DNA of 64,000 nt from Limnomonas spitsbergensis (Eukaryota; Chlorophyta; Chlorophyceae; Chlamydomonadales): NCBI GenBank assembly GCA_037349105.1, contig JAYJMM010000004.1, positions 1,329,001 through 1,393,000 of the forward strand, given 5' to 3'. Position 1 is the stretch's first letter; each line of letters begins with the position of its first letter. The notes beneath the pieces are model-generated. The model saw only the letters and a list, made by a program, of their open reading frames with translations. It did no database searches and was not told where the DNA came from. The translations under genes and the position numbers were made by a program. This document shows positions 43,353 through 54,789 of the stretch, one piece after another.

Positions 43353-44967
43353 ATGGACAGGGGAAGCGATTGGTTGAATGCTCTGGATCGCAGCTCCCAT
43401 AAACTGCAGCTGCCACAGGCAAGTAGACGACAGGCAAGGCATGGCATGAAGTCAGCTTAAATTCGACTCCTGCGACCCTCAGGGATGTTCTAGTGCGCAT
43501 GCCCGAGTTTGTTCAAGTTTGTGTATTGTGCTAGGTATTATGCACTGACATGCGCCGTCTTACACACTACCCATGAAGTATCCGTGCTTGCAGGCTCAAG
43601 TGATACAAATCAAGAGCAGCTTGATCCTACAGCCTAAACGCAAGTCTTCAATCTTTGATCAGTTTGCTGGAACCGTGGTGAGGCAACCTTCAGTTTAGCC
43701 ATGCATGGATGCTGTGCATGAACTCCATATCTTCATCCGTCTGTTCTTTGCAGGCCAAGAGCATTGCAGAGACTTCTACCCTCATTCAAAGCCAGCGAAA
43801 GGGTTACTTGTCATCTTGTGAGTGTGCACCGAACGACCAGTCTACTTGCGGTATAGGAATCTTGAATCCCTACTTGACTGTAACATAAGCAATCTGAAAC
43901 GTCAACGGATCATGAGAAATCTGAAATAACTCTACTCCTCTTGTAGCTGCATATAGCAATTCAGAAAAGGACCAGCTGGAGGTAGAGATTGGCCTCTGTG
44001 TCAAATCTTGTTCCAAGCAGATTGACCGGCTGAAGGCCAGCGTCCTCGTAGCTCAAGAGTCAAAAGGAAATGACGGACGGCCTGTGCTTAACGGCCAGGC
44101 AGCAGCACACTTGCATGGCGTGGTGAGACTTAAATTTGAGCCATGCAGATACTGGTGCAGCATTTCATTGAATCCTCGCATCGCTTATGTCAAAGTTGCA
44201 CTTGACCTGACTGCTGCAGGTCCTCGTCCTGGCCGAGAATTTGCAGCGTGTCGCATTCACTTTCGATGACGTGCGAATGCAGCGCTATCGGCAGAAGATT
44301 CAAGATGAGCATAAGCTGAAGCAGATTGCTTTCAAGGTGAAGACACGAAATCCCACTGCATTAGGCAACAGAGCCGAGGAAGAAATTGTTGATAGTATGA
44401 TCCTGCACTGGATAAAATTTTTGTGATTTCTCCATTATTGCCGTTGGCCATTCGTTGGCCTACCTTGCAGGCACCAAGGCCCTCCGTCTCTCATCTGCAT
44501 GAACGGCCGGACATCAGCAGAGGTGGTAGTGCCTCTTTCACCGGATCTGCCGCGCAGCAACAGCTTCTGGCTGACGAGAACAAAAGTTTGGCGGTGAGGG
44601 CTGAAATTTTGCCTTAAGCACAGTCCCAGGGTCTGCTGCGAAGCAGGGAATTTCTGAATCTGATTACCTTACAACCTTTACCCTGCAGGCACACTTGACT
44701 AGCACAGCGCAAAAAGTCCTGGGCATCGAGCAGGCTGTATTGGAAATCTCCACTCTCAACCAGCTGTTTTCTGCCGCGATCAGCAGCCAAGCCCAAGCAA
44801 TAGAGGCAACCTACGACAATGCAGTCATGGCCTCAGTCAACATGAGATCCGGCAATGAGCACTTGGGAAAAGCCATCAGCTTGAACCGCTCCACCCAGTA
44901 TTACATCGTTGTTCTGCTTGCTGTAGCAACATGCTGTTTACTATTTTTCGACTGGTTTCATAGTTGA
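43353..44967 (+). CDS. SYP81: ER Qa-SNARE, syntaxin-18 / SYP81 (Ufe1) group
   Basis: Seven exons: 43353-43418, 43594-43677, 43754-43817, 43947-44122, 44220-44336, 44471-44593, 44689-44967, giving 302 codons, a normal length for the group. The N-terminal helical half (SSIFDQFAGTVAKSIAETST) precedes a linker rich in Ser and Gly. The last exon carries the SNARE helix (LEISTLNQLFSAAISSQAQA, then NMRSGNEHLGKAI) and a single C-terminal membrane anchor ending FFDWFHS, as in syntaxin-18. In this family the protein is the ER receptor for Golgi-to-ER vesicles. Intron 1 begins with GC (CAG/GCAAGT at 43419). The first exon rests on phase and splice signals more than on similarity. Confidence 0.9.
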
Positions 44968-45394
44968 GTTAGACAGATGAGACGTGCAAGGGATGTCATA
45001 TATTCACGCTTTGTGAGGTAGAGATAAATGCGATGCTGCTATTTCCTATCTGGGTTCACTTCTTGAAGTAGTTTTTATTCATTCAAAAATCGCTCCTGCT
45101 GATGACCAAAGTGTGACCTCTGTGCAGTTGAGATGCTTCCCGCAGTCAAGAGGAAATAGACTCAGTCTAATCGCTTGGTTGGGGGTCAAGACATACCGTT
45201 TATCCTTGTCCTCGACAGCGGCAGTGGTGACGGTGATGTACTGATGCTTAGGCCAAACATCAAGGCCACCCCTTCTGCTGGTAGTCCTGGGTAGGATTTA
45301 AAAGACCACTGCAGCGGGCCACATGACTTGGGACATTGGGGGGTCTAGCTTCAACCATGTGCCATTTACCAAAGGCAGATGTCCACAGGTGTCA
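44968..45394. other. 3' flank of SYP81
   Basis: Non-coding; no TGTAA signal within the first 100 bases. Nothing else recognised. Confidence 0.45.
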
Positions 45395-47240
45395 ATGACA
45401 TTACATCTCTCGGCCCTGCTCTAAAAAGGCTCGGCCGCGTGGGCGCACAATTGTCCCGTTGGAAGAAAAAAAGAAGCTGAAGAGGGGAAAGAAGGAGAAG
45501 AACACACACTGAAGGAGGGAAAGAAGGAGAAATACCCCCCCCAAAAGATAAAGGCAGCCCGAAGTACCCTTGCCCCTCTCAAGTCTATTCCCCAAGAAGG
45601 CAAAGACAACAACAAAACTAGGCCCCAACAAAGCGTACGACGTCCTTAACAAAAGCCAGAACCTCCCATCCAAGCCTGCCCCGGGTAAACTGTTGAAAGT
45701 CTCCGGGGGGCCTGCCCAACCTCTCTCTTTAAGCCTCTCCTTCACGCTAGGGCACTGGAAGCAAAGATGCAGCGCATCCTCCACGTGCTCACCATCTCCC
45801 CTGGCCCAACACCGCTGGCAGCACCGTCCGTCACACTGCTGACCGCTGCGCCGTCCTCGAGTGTCAGCCGTGCTGACGGCGCCGAGCCGCAGCCTAGAGT
45901 TCGTGCGCACGCAAGCAGACTCCCTTCGGCTGGTGCAGCCCTTGGCCGCCCGCCGTAGACTGAAACCAGGTGCGGTAGGCGGCCGTAGACCTTTGTTCAG
46001 TGGCAGGATCTCTGGGGTCCCCTCTGCCAGTTGCATCCAGCTGCGCCCGCTTGTATGCAGCATCGACTAGCGCTAACACCTCTGGGACAGGTAGCGGCTG
46101 CAGGTCAGTTGCTGTCTGACGCAGTTTGGGGACGGCTGATCCCAGTTCCAGCTCCTCCAAAGCACCTAGCAATTTTCATTACACCAAATGCGCCCTTCAG
46201 TGCCCTGCCAGACAGCGAACTGCATGCGCCATGGCTGCGGCCATGAGTGCGCTGTCTTGCTGTGCTGCTGGTGCAACTGCGGCGTTGTAGAAGCGAAGTA
46301 CATGCTGCCATCACATTCGCTGTAAACGCTGGATCTGCAGCTCCCTCATGACCCCTCAAGTGGCAGCGGACGGAGGTAGCCCTGCAGCATGGCGCAGATG
46401 CTGGAGGAAGCTGGACTGCATCTTGCTCTTGAGGCAATGCCGCGGCCTGAGGTGATCGGTGGCCCACACCACATCATCGTAGTTGGCCGCAGGCGCTGCA
46501 TAGTAAGACGCCAACCGGATGCGTGTAGGCAGATGATGCCTGAGGCGCACCTTGGCGGCCATGCGGCAGACACGCTGCAACGCGGCAACCAAAGGCCTCC
46601 CTCTTCCTTGCATGGCCTTCTTATGCTGCCGCTCTGGTGCTGGATAATGCCCAAGAACTTGAATGATTGGACACGCTTCAGCTCTATCCTATTGGGGCCG
46701 TACACGCAAGTATAGGCTGATTGCCAGCGCTGCGCTGCTAAGCGGCTGCCAAACTCCAATATCTCTGTCTTGCTGACATCGACCTGGAGCTGTTTGACTG
46801 CCGCATATTCATGCAGGGCATCTAGCATGTGCTGCAGCCCTGCCGGGCTGCTGGCTAGCAGGGAGAGATCATCAGCATATGGGGCACCTGAGGCTTCGCC
46901 CCGCCCCCAGCACAATGCCCTCTGCCGGGCACTGGGCTGTGATCTTGCCCGGCAGATCGCTGATTTAGAGACTGAAGAGGAGGGGGCTGAGTGGGCAGCC
47001 CTGCTTGATACCTCAATTGCAAGGCACAGGGCCAGTGCTTTTATGGCCGTCTGTGAGCGTGTAGACTGCATCTTTGCAGAGCGCTTGCAAAGCGCGTAAC
47101 AGGCCTGAAGGTATGTGAAGCCCCTCAGACAGGTGCTGCCATAGCTGCTCTTGTGGCACACAGTCATAGGCCTTGGTGAAATCCCCAAAGGCCACATGCA
47201 GTTTGCCAGAGCCTGCAGCTGCCCGTTGCGCAAGGACTGT
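45395..47240 (-). pseudogene. 5'-truncated, frameshifted LINE, family B
   Basis: Minus strand. Near 47190-47100 is reverse-transcriptase motif A (VAFGDFTKAYDCV). After an in-frame stop another frame carries APYADDLSLLASS (the YADD box) and KRVQSFKFLGIIQ. Further frames lead to the zinc-binding end CCQRCWARGDGEH...CFQCP near 45840-45750. A T/C-rich 3' UTR follows, ending in the family tail (GGCCGAGCCTTTTTAGAGCA...TGTAATGTCATTGA) at about 45395. Several stops and shifts show it is dead. The upstream reverse-transcriptase motifs and endonuclease are missing. Confidence 0.82.
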
Positions 47241-47399
47241 AGATGTCCACATGTGCACCTGGGACCAGACCATAATGAAAACGGTTATGTTTAACTTCAT
47301 TGGGCGGGCGCACATTCTGACGAGTTAGCATGAAAGTAGGTATGTTCACTACCGCAGTGTATCCCACTATCACAAGAAAAGCGTACATTTGGGTTGCAA

Positions 47400-47860
47400 G
47401 GAATGTGTCAATGACATAACACCATTTGCGCCTTGCTGAAAAGGCCCGGCTGCATGGGCGCCCGACTGTCTGGTCGGGAGGAAAATAAACTGGAGGCGAG
47501 GGGAGAAAGGAAAGGTACAGACGAAGAAAGGAGAACAAATACCATCCCCAAAAGCAAAGAAAGCAAGCAATGTGTGAAGATGGGTCAATGACGTCACACC
47601 CCTGGGCCCTGCTAAACAAAGCTCGGCCGCGGCAGGCATCCAGCTGCATGGTTGGAAAGTAAGGAGAAGAAAGGGACGAGGTTACGATGTTGCATGCCTG
47701 CTGGGCCCTGCTGAACGCCCGGACGTGTGGGGCTGGTGGAACTACCTTGTACTGCATGGTGCAGCCATGCTACCCTCCTTTTTGTCAGTAACGTCACACC
47801 TCTGGGCCCAGCTCGGAACAGGCTCGGCTGTGTGGTTGCCCACCCTCCTCTCATGTGATG
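47400..47860 (-). repeat. Three more LINE family-B tails
   Basis: Tails start near 47405, 47586 and 47789 on the minus strand, each with TGACRTNACACC...GGGCC...GCTCGGC. The first ends with CTGTCTGGTCGGGAGGAAAA, also seen at 41107-41126, so a subfamily with a shared upstream UTR exists. Confidence 0.65.
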
Positions 47861-48907
47861 GGACAGGAACATGGAACCCAACAACTCAATCCAAGGTGCA
47901 GCCATGCCCACATCCTATGTGATGGGGCAAGAACTTGAAACATGGTGCCCCACACGGGGTAGAGAGGATCGTTGAATCATCACGAGGTGAAAAGTTGGAT
48001 GAAATGTACCAGTTTGAGGCTAGAAGAAAACATTGTAATACACTGCCGTCACTCCTTTGGTGGCTCTGCCAAATCCTCTGAACCGGCTGAACCTGCTGAG
48101 CTCACCACCCTAAACCAAACCCAGCTGAAGTGGCCTAATCCTCCACATGCTCACCATCTCTGCTTGCCCTACACAGCTGTCTGCTGGCAGCAGCGTGTCT
48201 CACCTTTAAGCTGTAAAGCCCTTAATGGGTCACTGGAATAAGAACATTTCACCTCTAGTCTGGGCCCTAAATGGATGCTTAACCTTATTAGGTGGCTGTG
48301 GCCCCCGAACCCCTGCCAAGCCTGGCTTGCTGCTCTAGTTAGAAAGATCTGCTGCCCCTTCTCGTACTTCTTAAACCCTCTCACTTATGTCTTGGATGGA
48401 TGCAGATCCAGTCCCAGCTGCGCCTCCTGTACTATCAGACAGTCCGCTGTTTCTGTTAGCTCTGCATGAGGCTGGGGGCCGTCGCATCTGTGGTGGGAAT
48501 GTCCAGGTCGATCTGCATAAAAATGGAGCCTCTGCCACCCAACTTTGTGCCCTGATTGGTGGGCTTGAGCCCATCAAGCTCTGGCTGTTAAGCTGCACAT
48601 CCTAAGCAAAAGTCCGGCCAGGTTGTCACCCTAGTTTATGAATTTGAGGGCTCTACGCTCTATGTACCCTGTTGCATGCCCCTTCCAAAAAATCAAACAT
48701 TGAAGAGTATGTCTGGGCAGTCCAAGGGTCGGATCCCCTTGGCTTGGCCTTCACCGTGCTCACTTGGCTCTCCGGTCGGCGGTACGGCAAGTGACGACTC
48801 GCGTCCAATGCACAGATTTTCATCGAGGCTTAGGAGCATACAATATTCTACGCTTTGACTCCTTGAATTGAAGTCCTAGCAAGTCGCACTACTACACCAC
48901 AACAGAA
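47861..48907. other. Region upstream of the LHCA gene
   Basis: Mostly non-coding. A frame near 48490-48600 (GNVQVDLHKNGASATQL) resembles the first strand of the endonuclease domain of LINEs and may be another fragment, but the match is short. The last 250 bp should hold the LHCA promoter; no clear motif seen. Confidence 0.4.
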
Positions 48908-50538
48908 ATGGCATTCGCTGTGAAGAGTATCGCCAGCCAGCATGTTTTCGCAGGGCGCGCCGCTGCTCGCAGGTCCACCATTCGGCCGGTGGCAGCTGTG
49001 CACGACTTCTCTGGTGCAGCGGCTAGGCCTCTCTGGTTCCCGGGTGAGCAGGTGCCCTCGCTCATCTTGATGCCTTTGATCTCCCTAGCGCATCCTAGAC
49101 GCCCAAAGTGTCGTATGCGACACTTGGTGAATTGGGTATCCTGACTACTGAAGCGCTTGTTTGCTCGTTTACAGGCAACCCCGCACCTGAGTATCTGGAT
49201 GGTTCCCTCGCTGGAGATGCCGGTTTCGATCCCTTGGGTCTATCCTCGGATGCTGACTTGAGGAAGTGGTAAGAATCGGGCTTGACTCATGTACACCGAC
49301 TGCCTCTTTACCAATTCTGGGTCCTTTCTAGGTACGTGCAGGCTGAGCTGCAAAATGGCCGCTGGGCAATGATGGGCGTTGCTGGCATCCTGTTTACGTC
49401 GGTAAGTTACGATAGTTTCCGGTGTTTCTCGTCACTTTTTATGCAGACTCCCGCCGGCTGACCCCCCCCTCTCCTCCACCCTCTCACAGATTGGCGCTCA
49501 GGCCGGCCTTGGCTACCCTCAGGTGGACATTCAGTCATTTTGCCATGCTTTGTTAGTTTGTACAGCTGTTCTTGCCTACAATACTCACATGCATGATGAT
49601 GTCTGCCTCTCATGTTGACCACACCACTGATTTAGTGATTTACCCTGACTGTGCTATTAATATACATTTTGCAGTGGTACGATGCCGGCGAGGTGGTTAT
49701 TAAGAACTCACCAATCCCTTTCAGTGAGTCTCATGACATGTGCGGACTGCATGCCCATGAGGTCACCGTCTGCATGATGCGCATGAAGGTGTTGAGCATC
49801 TCCATTGTCCTTGATTCTTGCAGTATATATTTACCAGCCCTCTTCTTAAAGTCCTGGACACTGCCTTTCCTGCACAGACACACTGATCATCACCCAGCTA
49901 GTTCTGATGCACTGGGTTGAGACCAAGAGGATGTGGGACATGAAGAATCCTGGTTCCCAGGGTGATGGCTCATTCTTTGGCATCACTGACGATTTCAAGG
50001 GCAAGGAGCCTGGCTACCCTGGTGAGAGTTCAACAACAGAATCCAAATCGCTTATTTCAGTTCACTTCGACAGAACACACCGTAAATATCAAACCTTTTA
50101 GGCCTCATTTTAAATATGTACTGACATACCGTCCTTATGCATTGTAGGTGGTCGTTACTTTGACCCTTTTGGCATGGCAGACGGCCCCCTGTACAAGAAG
50201 TACAAGCAGAATGAGATCACCAACGGACGCTTGGCAATGACAGCCTTCGTTGGCTTCTTCGCCCAACACGCTGCCACTGGCAAGGGCCCCATCGAGAACC
50301 TCGTAGATGTGAGTGCATGTCCTCGCAATATGGATGGTCACTTGTCATACCGTATGGCTTTGGTTTACTGTTATGTATTGAGTTGTCCATGTAGAAGCAT
50401 ACATATGCTAAACAAGCAGAACCATAGCCGCTATCATTTACTGCCTCCCCCCCTCCCTTTCTGATGCAGCATGTTGCCAACCCCTTCACGACAACCTTCG
50501 CGACCAACGGTGTTTCAGTGCCATTCCTGCCACAATAA
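48908..50538 (+). CDS. LHCA: Photosystem I light-harvesting chlorophyll a/b protein (LHCA)
   Basis: Eight exons: 48908-49043, 49175-49268, 49332-49401, 49490-49522, 49675-49723, 49878-50021, 50148-50308, 50470-50538, giving 251 codons. After a basic, Ala/Ser-rich transit peptide comes RPLWFPG...[10 protein letters not shown], the usual LHC entry. Helix B contains [12 protein letters not shown] and helix C contains [16 protein letters not shown], with the paired Glu-Arg/Asn ligands of the family. The loop [13 protein letters not shown] and the C-terminal [18 protein letters not shown] follow. The LHCA assignment rests on the helix-B Asn, the WYDAGE motif and KNPGS. It would bind chlorophyll a/b in the thylakoid antenna of photosystem I. 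The number within LHCA1-9 cannot be given. A TGTAA signal lies 103 bases after the stop. Confidence 0.93.
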
Positions 50539-51114
50539 GACAGCTGATGTCCTCGGCATTAGCTGGGTGATTACTGCTTGACATTTGCGAGCATTGCAAC
50601 CAAGGGATATTGGAGGAATATCGCTGGGTATTTCTGCATCTGTAACATGACGTTGTTCAGAGCCCTTTTTGTATCAGATTTCCTTCATGTATTTTTGAGT
50701 AGAGTGACTGGAATGGTTAGTGATGAGTGAACTTGAGGGATCTCCTAGAATAGTTGAGTGTAAAGAATTTGCTATCTTTCACAATCTGGACGGCATAACC
50801 TCCCGATTTCTCGTTACAAAAATCCTGAGGCGATGAAGCCGTGATAATCAATCGTCCCCGAGCAAATAACATGATGGCTGGATAGATCAGAGCAATTTAG
50901 GAACATGCGCATCACATATCTAGTGCCTAAGAAGAACTTCTGACAAATTTTAATCCACCTGCAAAACCGACCGGTTTGCAGCTGTATTCGTGTTATCGTA
51001 TGGAACATGTGCCTGACATCAAAGGGAACGGTCATAAATTACTAGCCAGCATCGCTATGAATATCACATGGCATGTGTAAGGATAAGCAGCCGAGCTACC
51101 ATCATGCATTCCCG
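50539..51114. other. Convergent intergenic region LHCA / UNC119
   Basis: Holds both 3' UTRs. TGTAA on the plus strand at 50641 serves LHCA. On the minus strand TTGTAACG (about 50811-50818) could serve the UNC119-like gene, about 300 bases after its stop. Confidence 0.45.
50641..50645 (+). promoter_or_regulatory. Putative TGTAA polyadenylation signal of LHCA
   Basis: TGTAA 103 bases after the stop codon, matching the chlorophyte poly(A) signal. Confidence 0.45.
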
Positions 51115-52132
51115 TCACGCATACTGGTACTCGGCCTTGTTGTGCATAATTAACTTCTCCTCCACGAAGTAAAAGCTATCAGACGTATGGGCAAAGGGAG
51201 ACGACACCTGGCACAACAGAAAGTTCAAAAATTATACAGAAACAATGCATGCATCTTCCAGGGATCTCAACATAGTTGCTCGAGTCCAATGGCCGAAACC
51301 AAAGCCCACCGGTGAATAAAAATATCATGGAACTCACATATTCCTCAACTTGCTGTTTCGTGTACCCAGGCACATCGTAGATAGCCTCCCAAGAATTGGT
51401 GCTGTTCGGCATGCAGAATCCGAAAGTGAAGTCGTACAAGCGGATCACATGGCCCTGTAAAAACACATGGAGAAGTCAAGGTTAGTTGCATCCACCATGG
51501 GTTAATTGCATCCACCATGTGTTAATTGCATCCACCATCCAGCTTTGTGCAAGCAACAGTTCATAGTTCCCACCTTGAAGTAGTGGATCTCGATCATTCG
51601 AAAGTTGTTCATAGGCTGTGGTCCCACTTTAAACTCCAGCCTGCATGATTCGAAAGAGTTGACATGGTGCGGTACAACATGCTCAAGGAGAGAAGAGAAG
51701 ACATAGCAAGATGGCTGCTCACGCTGTGCGAATTGTCTTGAAAGTGAGAAACTCAGCAGGAAACGTGTACCCTGCACGAAGTCCATGTCAGCCTAAAAGC
51801 TTCAGAATCCAGAATTCCGAAGGCTAGGTACTTACGAACGGATCTCATGGCATCTTCGCCAGGGTAGCTCAGCTCATCAAAAGGGGCTTCAGACGGACTC
51901 TGCGTGAGTCAGGAATGGACTGATGACAATCGAAAACCCACGGAGAGGGATCCACAATCTGAAAGAATAAACTACTGACCTGGTAAACGGCTCGTCCTGT
52001 ATCATAATCCTTGATCTCGAACTTGAGAAACTCGACGCCATACGTGTTTGCGTCGAGGGGACACAGATAATTTTGGGCCGGAGATTGCAGAGAAAGGACA
52101 GCATCAGGAGTAATCGGGCTACAGTTATTCAT
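51115..52132 (-). CDS. UNC119: UNC119/PDE6-delta-like lipid-binding chaperone
   Basis: Six exons on the minus strand: 52132-51980, 51899-51836, 51771-51723, 51640-51574, 51454-51338, 51207-51115, giving 180 codons. The family pattern runs through the protein: TPDAVLSLQSPAQNYLCP, EFLKFEIKDYDTG, VRYTFPAEFLTFKTIRTA, KVGPQPMNNFRMIEIHYF, YDFTFGFCMPNSTNSWEAIY and the C-terminal DSFYFVEEKLIMHNKAEYQY. UNC119 proteins hold myristoylated N-termini in a beta-sandwich pocket and deliver them to cilia and flagella under ARL3 control. A flagellar role is therefore plausible but inferred. Its start codon is 175 bp from that of the divergent uS9m gene. Confidence 0.9.
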
Positions 52133-52307
52133 GGTGGAGACCACTGCCTAAGGATTCAGCTTTCAGAGAGCAACCTGACAACAAATAGTGGCAAACTGGC
52201 AATGTAGTTATGTCACAACCCTAAGGTCAGAGAGAAAAGCATGCATCGCCCGCGCCCGACCACAATCACTCCCCTCTTGTGGGCTACAAGGCAAGGGATT
52301 GTAAAAT
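52133..52307. promoter_or_regulatory. Shared divergent promoter, UNC119 / uS9m
   Basis: The 175 bp between the two divergent start codons must contain both promoters. No specific motif recognised. Confidence 0.5.
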
Positions 52308-54336
52308 ATGAACACATTCATCATGCGATATGGCCCGTCTCATCACTCTTTCCTTTTCGGCCTTCTCGGGAACTTGAGTCCCATCTGCTCACCCTTGGCC
52401 TCTCGTTCCTCGTATTTACCGCTAGCAATACATCAGTGCAGTGCATCCACTTCGAGCTATGTGCCGTTGGATTGGACCGAGCACAGTGCGCAGCAGTTTT
52501 CTATTCAGCCGTCTTACACCAGTCCCTTGCATCCAGTTTGGAAGCAGCAAGTAGATAAAGATTTGAGGAGGCGACTTGCATCAAAGGTGGGGGTTTTCAG
52601 TTGGGTCTAAGCACATCCTGGTGTCATGCATGCACAGATCATGAGGGGATCACGCGCATGACCGTGTTGTCGTTCACCATACCGATATTTATCCTAGTGC
52701 TATGCATGCATTCATGAAGGGATCATGTGCATGACCGTGTTGTCCTTCACCATACCGATATTTCAGTGAAAAGTTTCAAAAAGCTGAGAAACAATACATA
52801 AGAGATATGAGGAGGCTGACTGAGGCGCACATCGCCCCAAGAGCACAATTCGGGGGATACCCTTCCCAGACGGTAGAAGCGCAAAGCGCCCCAATTGGCC
52901 GGGACCCTAATTGCGCTCGAGGGTTTGCCCAGTCACGATGGTAGATGTGCCCATTTTTCATGCCTTAAATAAGTGTTTTCCTTGGGGCACTTACGTAAGA
53001 GTCAATTTCTTGTCGTGTGAAAGTTCATGCACCGTTTTGCTGAGGAGTGGCTTAAGAATACTGTATCACTCTGTGGCATTTAACCTCACTCTGGTCTCTG
53101 CCTAATAATCTGTGTGCGTTTATCCTCTTTCTATTGCTTCATAGCTTTGTTGTCAAGCATGATACATCACACTGTGCGACCCTGCTGCTGCAGTTGCTGG
53201 TGGCACACAGCAGCTTGGCGAGAACCACAGAGGGATATGACGCTGTCCAACAGACAGCCACTGCAAACCATCGAGTTAGTGAAATGCAGAGATCTGCTGA
53301 AGACCTTCGATCTCTATCGGAGCGCTCAAATTTGTCAAAATGCAGCGATGCCAGATTTGCTCTGGTAAGTAGTTTTACCTGCACTACGGGGTACATTCCC
53401 ACGCTACTGCCCGGTGGTTGTGTGTTGGTTGCTTGCTCAGGGGGTCACTGATTTTTGCTCGCTGTTCTAGCGTATTTAGTGCCTGTACCGGTGTACGGGC
53501 TTAAGTCCCATGCATCAAATGTGATGCCCCGCTGGACTGTAAAAACTTCACAAACTTCACAACTTCACCTGAAGTTGTTTCATTCCTCTTAAATTTCTTC
53601 CATGCGATAGGCCCGATATCCATGTGGCACTTGCCCCTGTTATTTCTATTTGCAGGGCTTCTACTCCCTGCTTGAGCAAGAAACCTTCCGAGCTGGATCT
53701 GATGCAGAGGCATTCCACGCCGACGTCTATGGGCAGGGGAATGTGTGGCAGCATTGGAAAAGGCATTTTGCTGAACCGTATGCCCTTAGTCCTGGACTCG
53801 AGCCACTTTCGGTTGTGTACGCCAAGCCAGATTTTACTCAGACCTCAGCGCACCCTACAGCCCACGGCGCCGATCAGCATGGTCAACAGCTGGGCACCAC
53901 TGAGACTCGGCAACACACGCTACGTATGAAGGGTAAACCGAGGTTGAATGCCCTTGGCTCGTCTCATGCTATTGGCTATCGCAAGTCGAGCGTTGCTGAC
54001 GTGAGCCTCAGCCATGGCCAGGGTCGAATCTTCATCAATGATCAACCTCATGATCAGGTGTTGAGGGATCTGAGTGTGCGTGTCCACCTACTGCAGCCTT
54101 TCCTAGCCACCGGCACAGTGGGTCAATTTGACGTTGTGGCCCGAGTACGGGGGGGCGGGCCGTCATCCATGGCCCATGCCCTGCAGCATGGCATTGCGAA
54201 GGCCTTGACGCTGCTGGTTGCAGAGCGCAAGGTCAGCATGTTGGACGCCATGGTGCAGTGGGACCCTAGAAAGGTGGAGCGGAAGAAGCCGGGTCGGAAG
54301 AAGGCACGTAAAGGATTTGCATTTGTGCGTCGGTGA
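52308..54336 (+). CDS. Mitochondrial small-subunit ribosomal protein uS9 (S9) with long N-terminal extension
   Basis: Three exons: 52308-52586, 53194-53364, 53656-54336, giving 376 codons. The last 130 residues are a complete bacterial-type S9: SHAIGYRKSSVADVSL, GRIFINDQPHDQVL, VGQFDVVARVRGGGPSSMAH, HGIAKAL and the conserved end DPRKVERKKPGRKKARKGF. S9 lies near the P-site of the ribosomal decoding region. The roughly 240-residue extension begins with a Ser/Tyr/Arg-rich, acid-poor sequence suited to mitochondrial import, and continues with a helical part such as TFRAGSDAEAF. Such extensions are common in mitochondrial S9. A plastid location is less likely but not excluded. Intron 2 contains a LINE tail in the same orientation. 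Confidence 0.88.
52618..52763 (+). repeat. Two-copy 73-bp direct repeat in intron 1 of uS9m
   Basis: ATGACCGTGTTGTCGTTCAC at 52658 recurs at 52731 with one change, and both copies continue into CATACCGATATTT. The flanking TGCATGCA words are also repeated, giving a 73-bp period. Confidence 0.8.
53388..53575 (+). repeat. LINE family-A 3' tail in intron 2 of uS9m
   Basis: Matches the 3' UTR of the LINE at 30208-30385 along its length, including GTACCGGTGTACGGGC (GTACCGGTTTACGGGC there) and the end CTGGACTGTAAAAACTTCAC. The copy is extremely 5'-truncated, with no coding sequence. It ends in repeated ACTTCAC words, which may be a tail. Confidence 0.8.
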
Positions 54337-54412
54337 GGAGGGAGAATAGGCTGGGGCCTGGTGTGTGTGGCAGTGTGTAGGAATGGTCAGCATGCAGAAG
54401 TATGTGGATCCC

Positions 54413-54417
54413 TGTAA
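54413..54417 (+). promoter_or_regulatory. Putative TGTAA polyadenylation signal of uS9m
   Basis: TGTAA 77 bases after the stop codon, as in other chlorophyte-style 3' ends. Confidence 0.45.
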
Positions 54418-54789
54418 CAGTGACAGCTGCAAAAACAAACTAGGGATTTCAGCCATAGATGTGCAGCTTGCTTGCTGTTCTCTTTTTTCTTCTAGCTTGT
54501 TTTTGTCAGGTGAAGCACACACATTTGTGCTCACGATACTCAGTAGATGCTTGGTCCTTACAGGACGAGGACTTGGATAGATTTTTATGTACTGTTATCG
54601 TGTAACACAGCTGAGCTGGAGTTCAGTCCTGCTTGAATACTTCACAGCTAGGCTGGAGATCAGTCCTGTCTAAACGCGGCAATGAGCTCCTTAAAGCTTG
54701 CGGTTTGAATTCAGACGGTTATAATATTGCTCAACCAGCACCTGCTGAAGCATGATAAATATCGGATACCCTGCTGGGTCAAAACGGTC

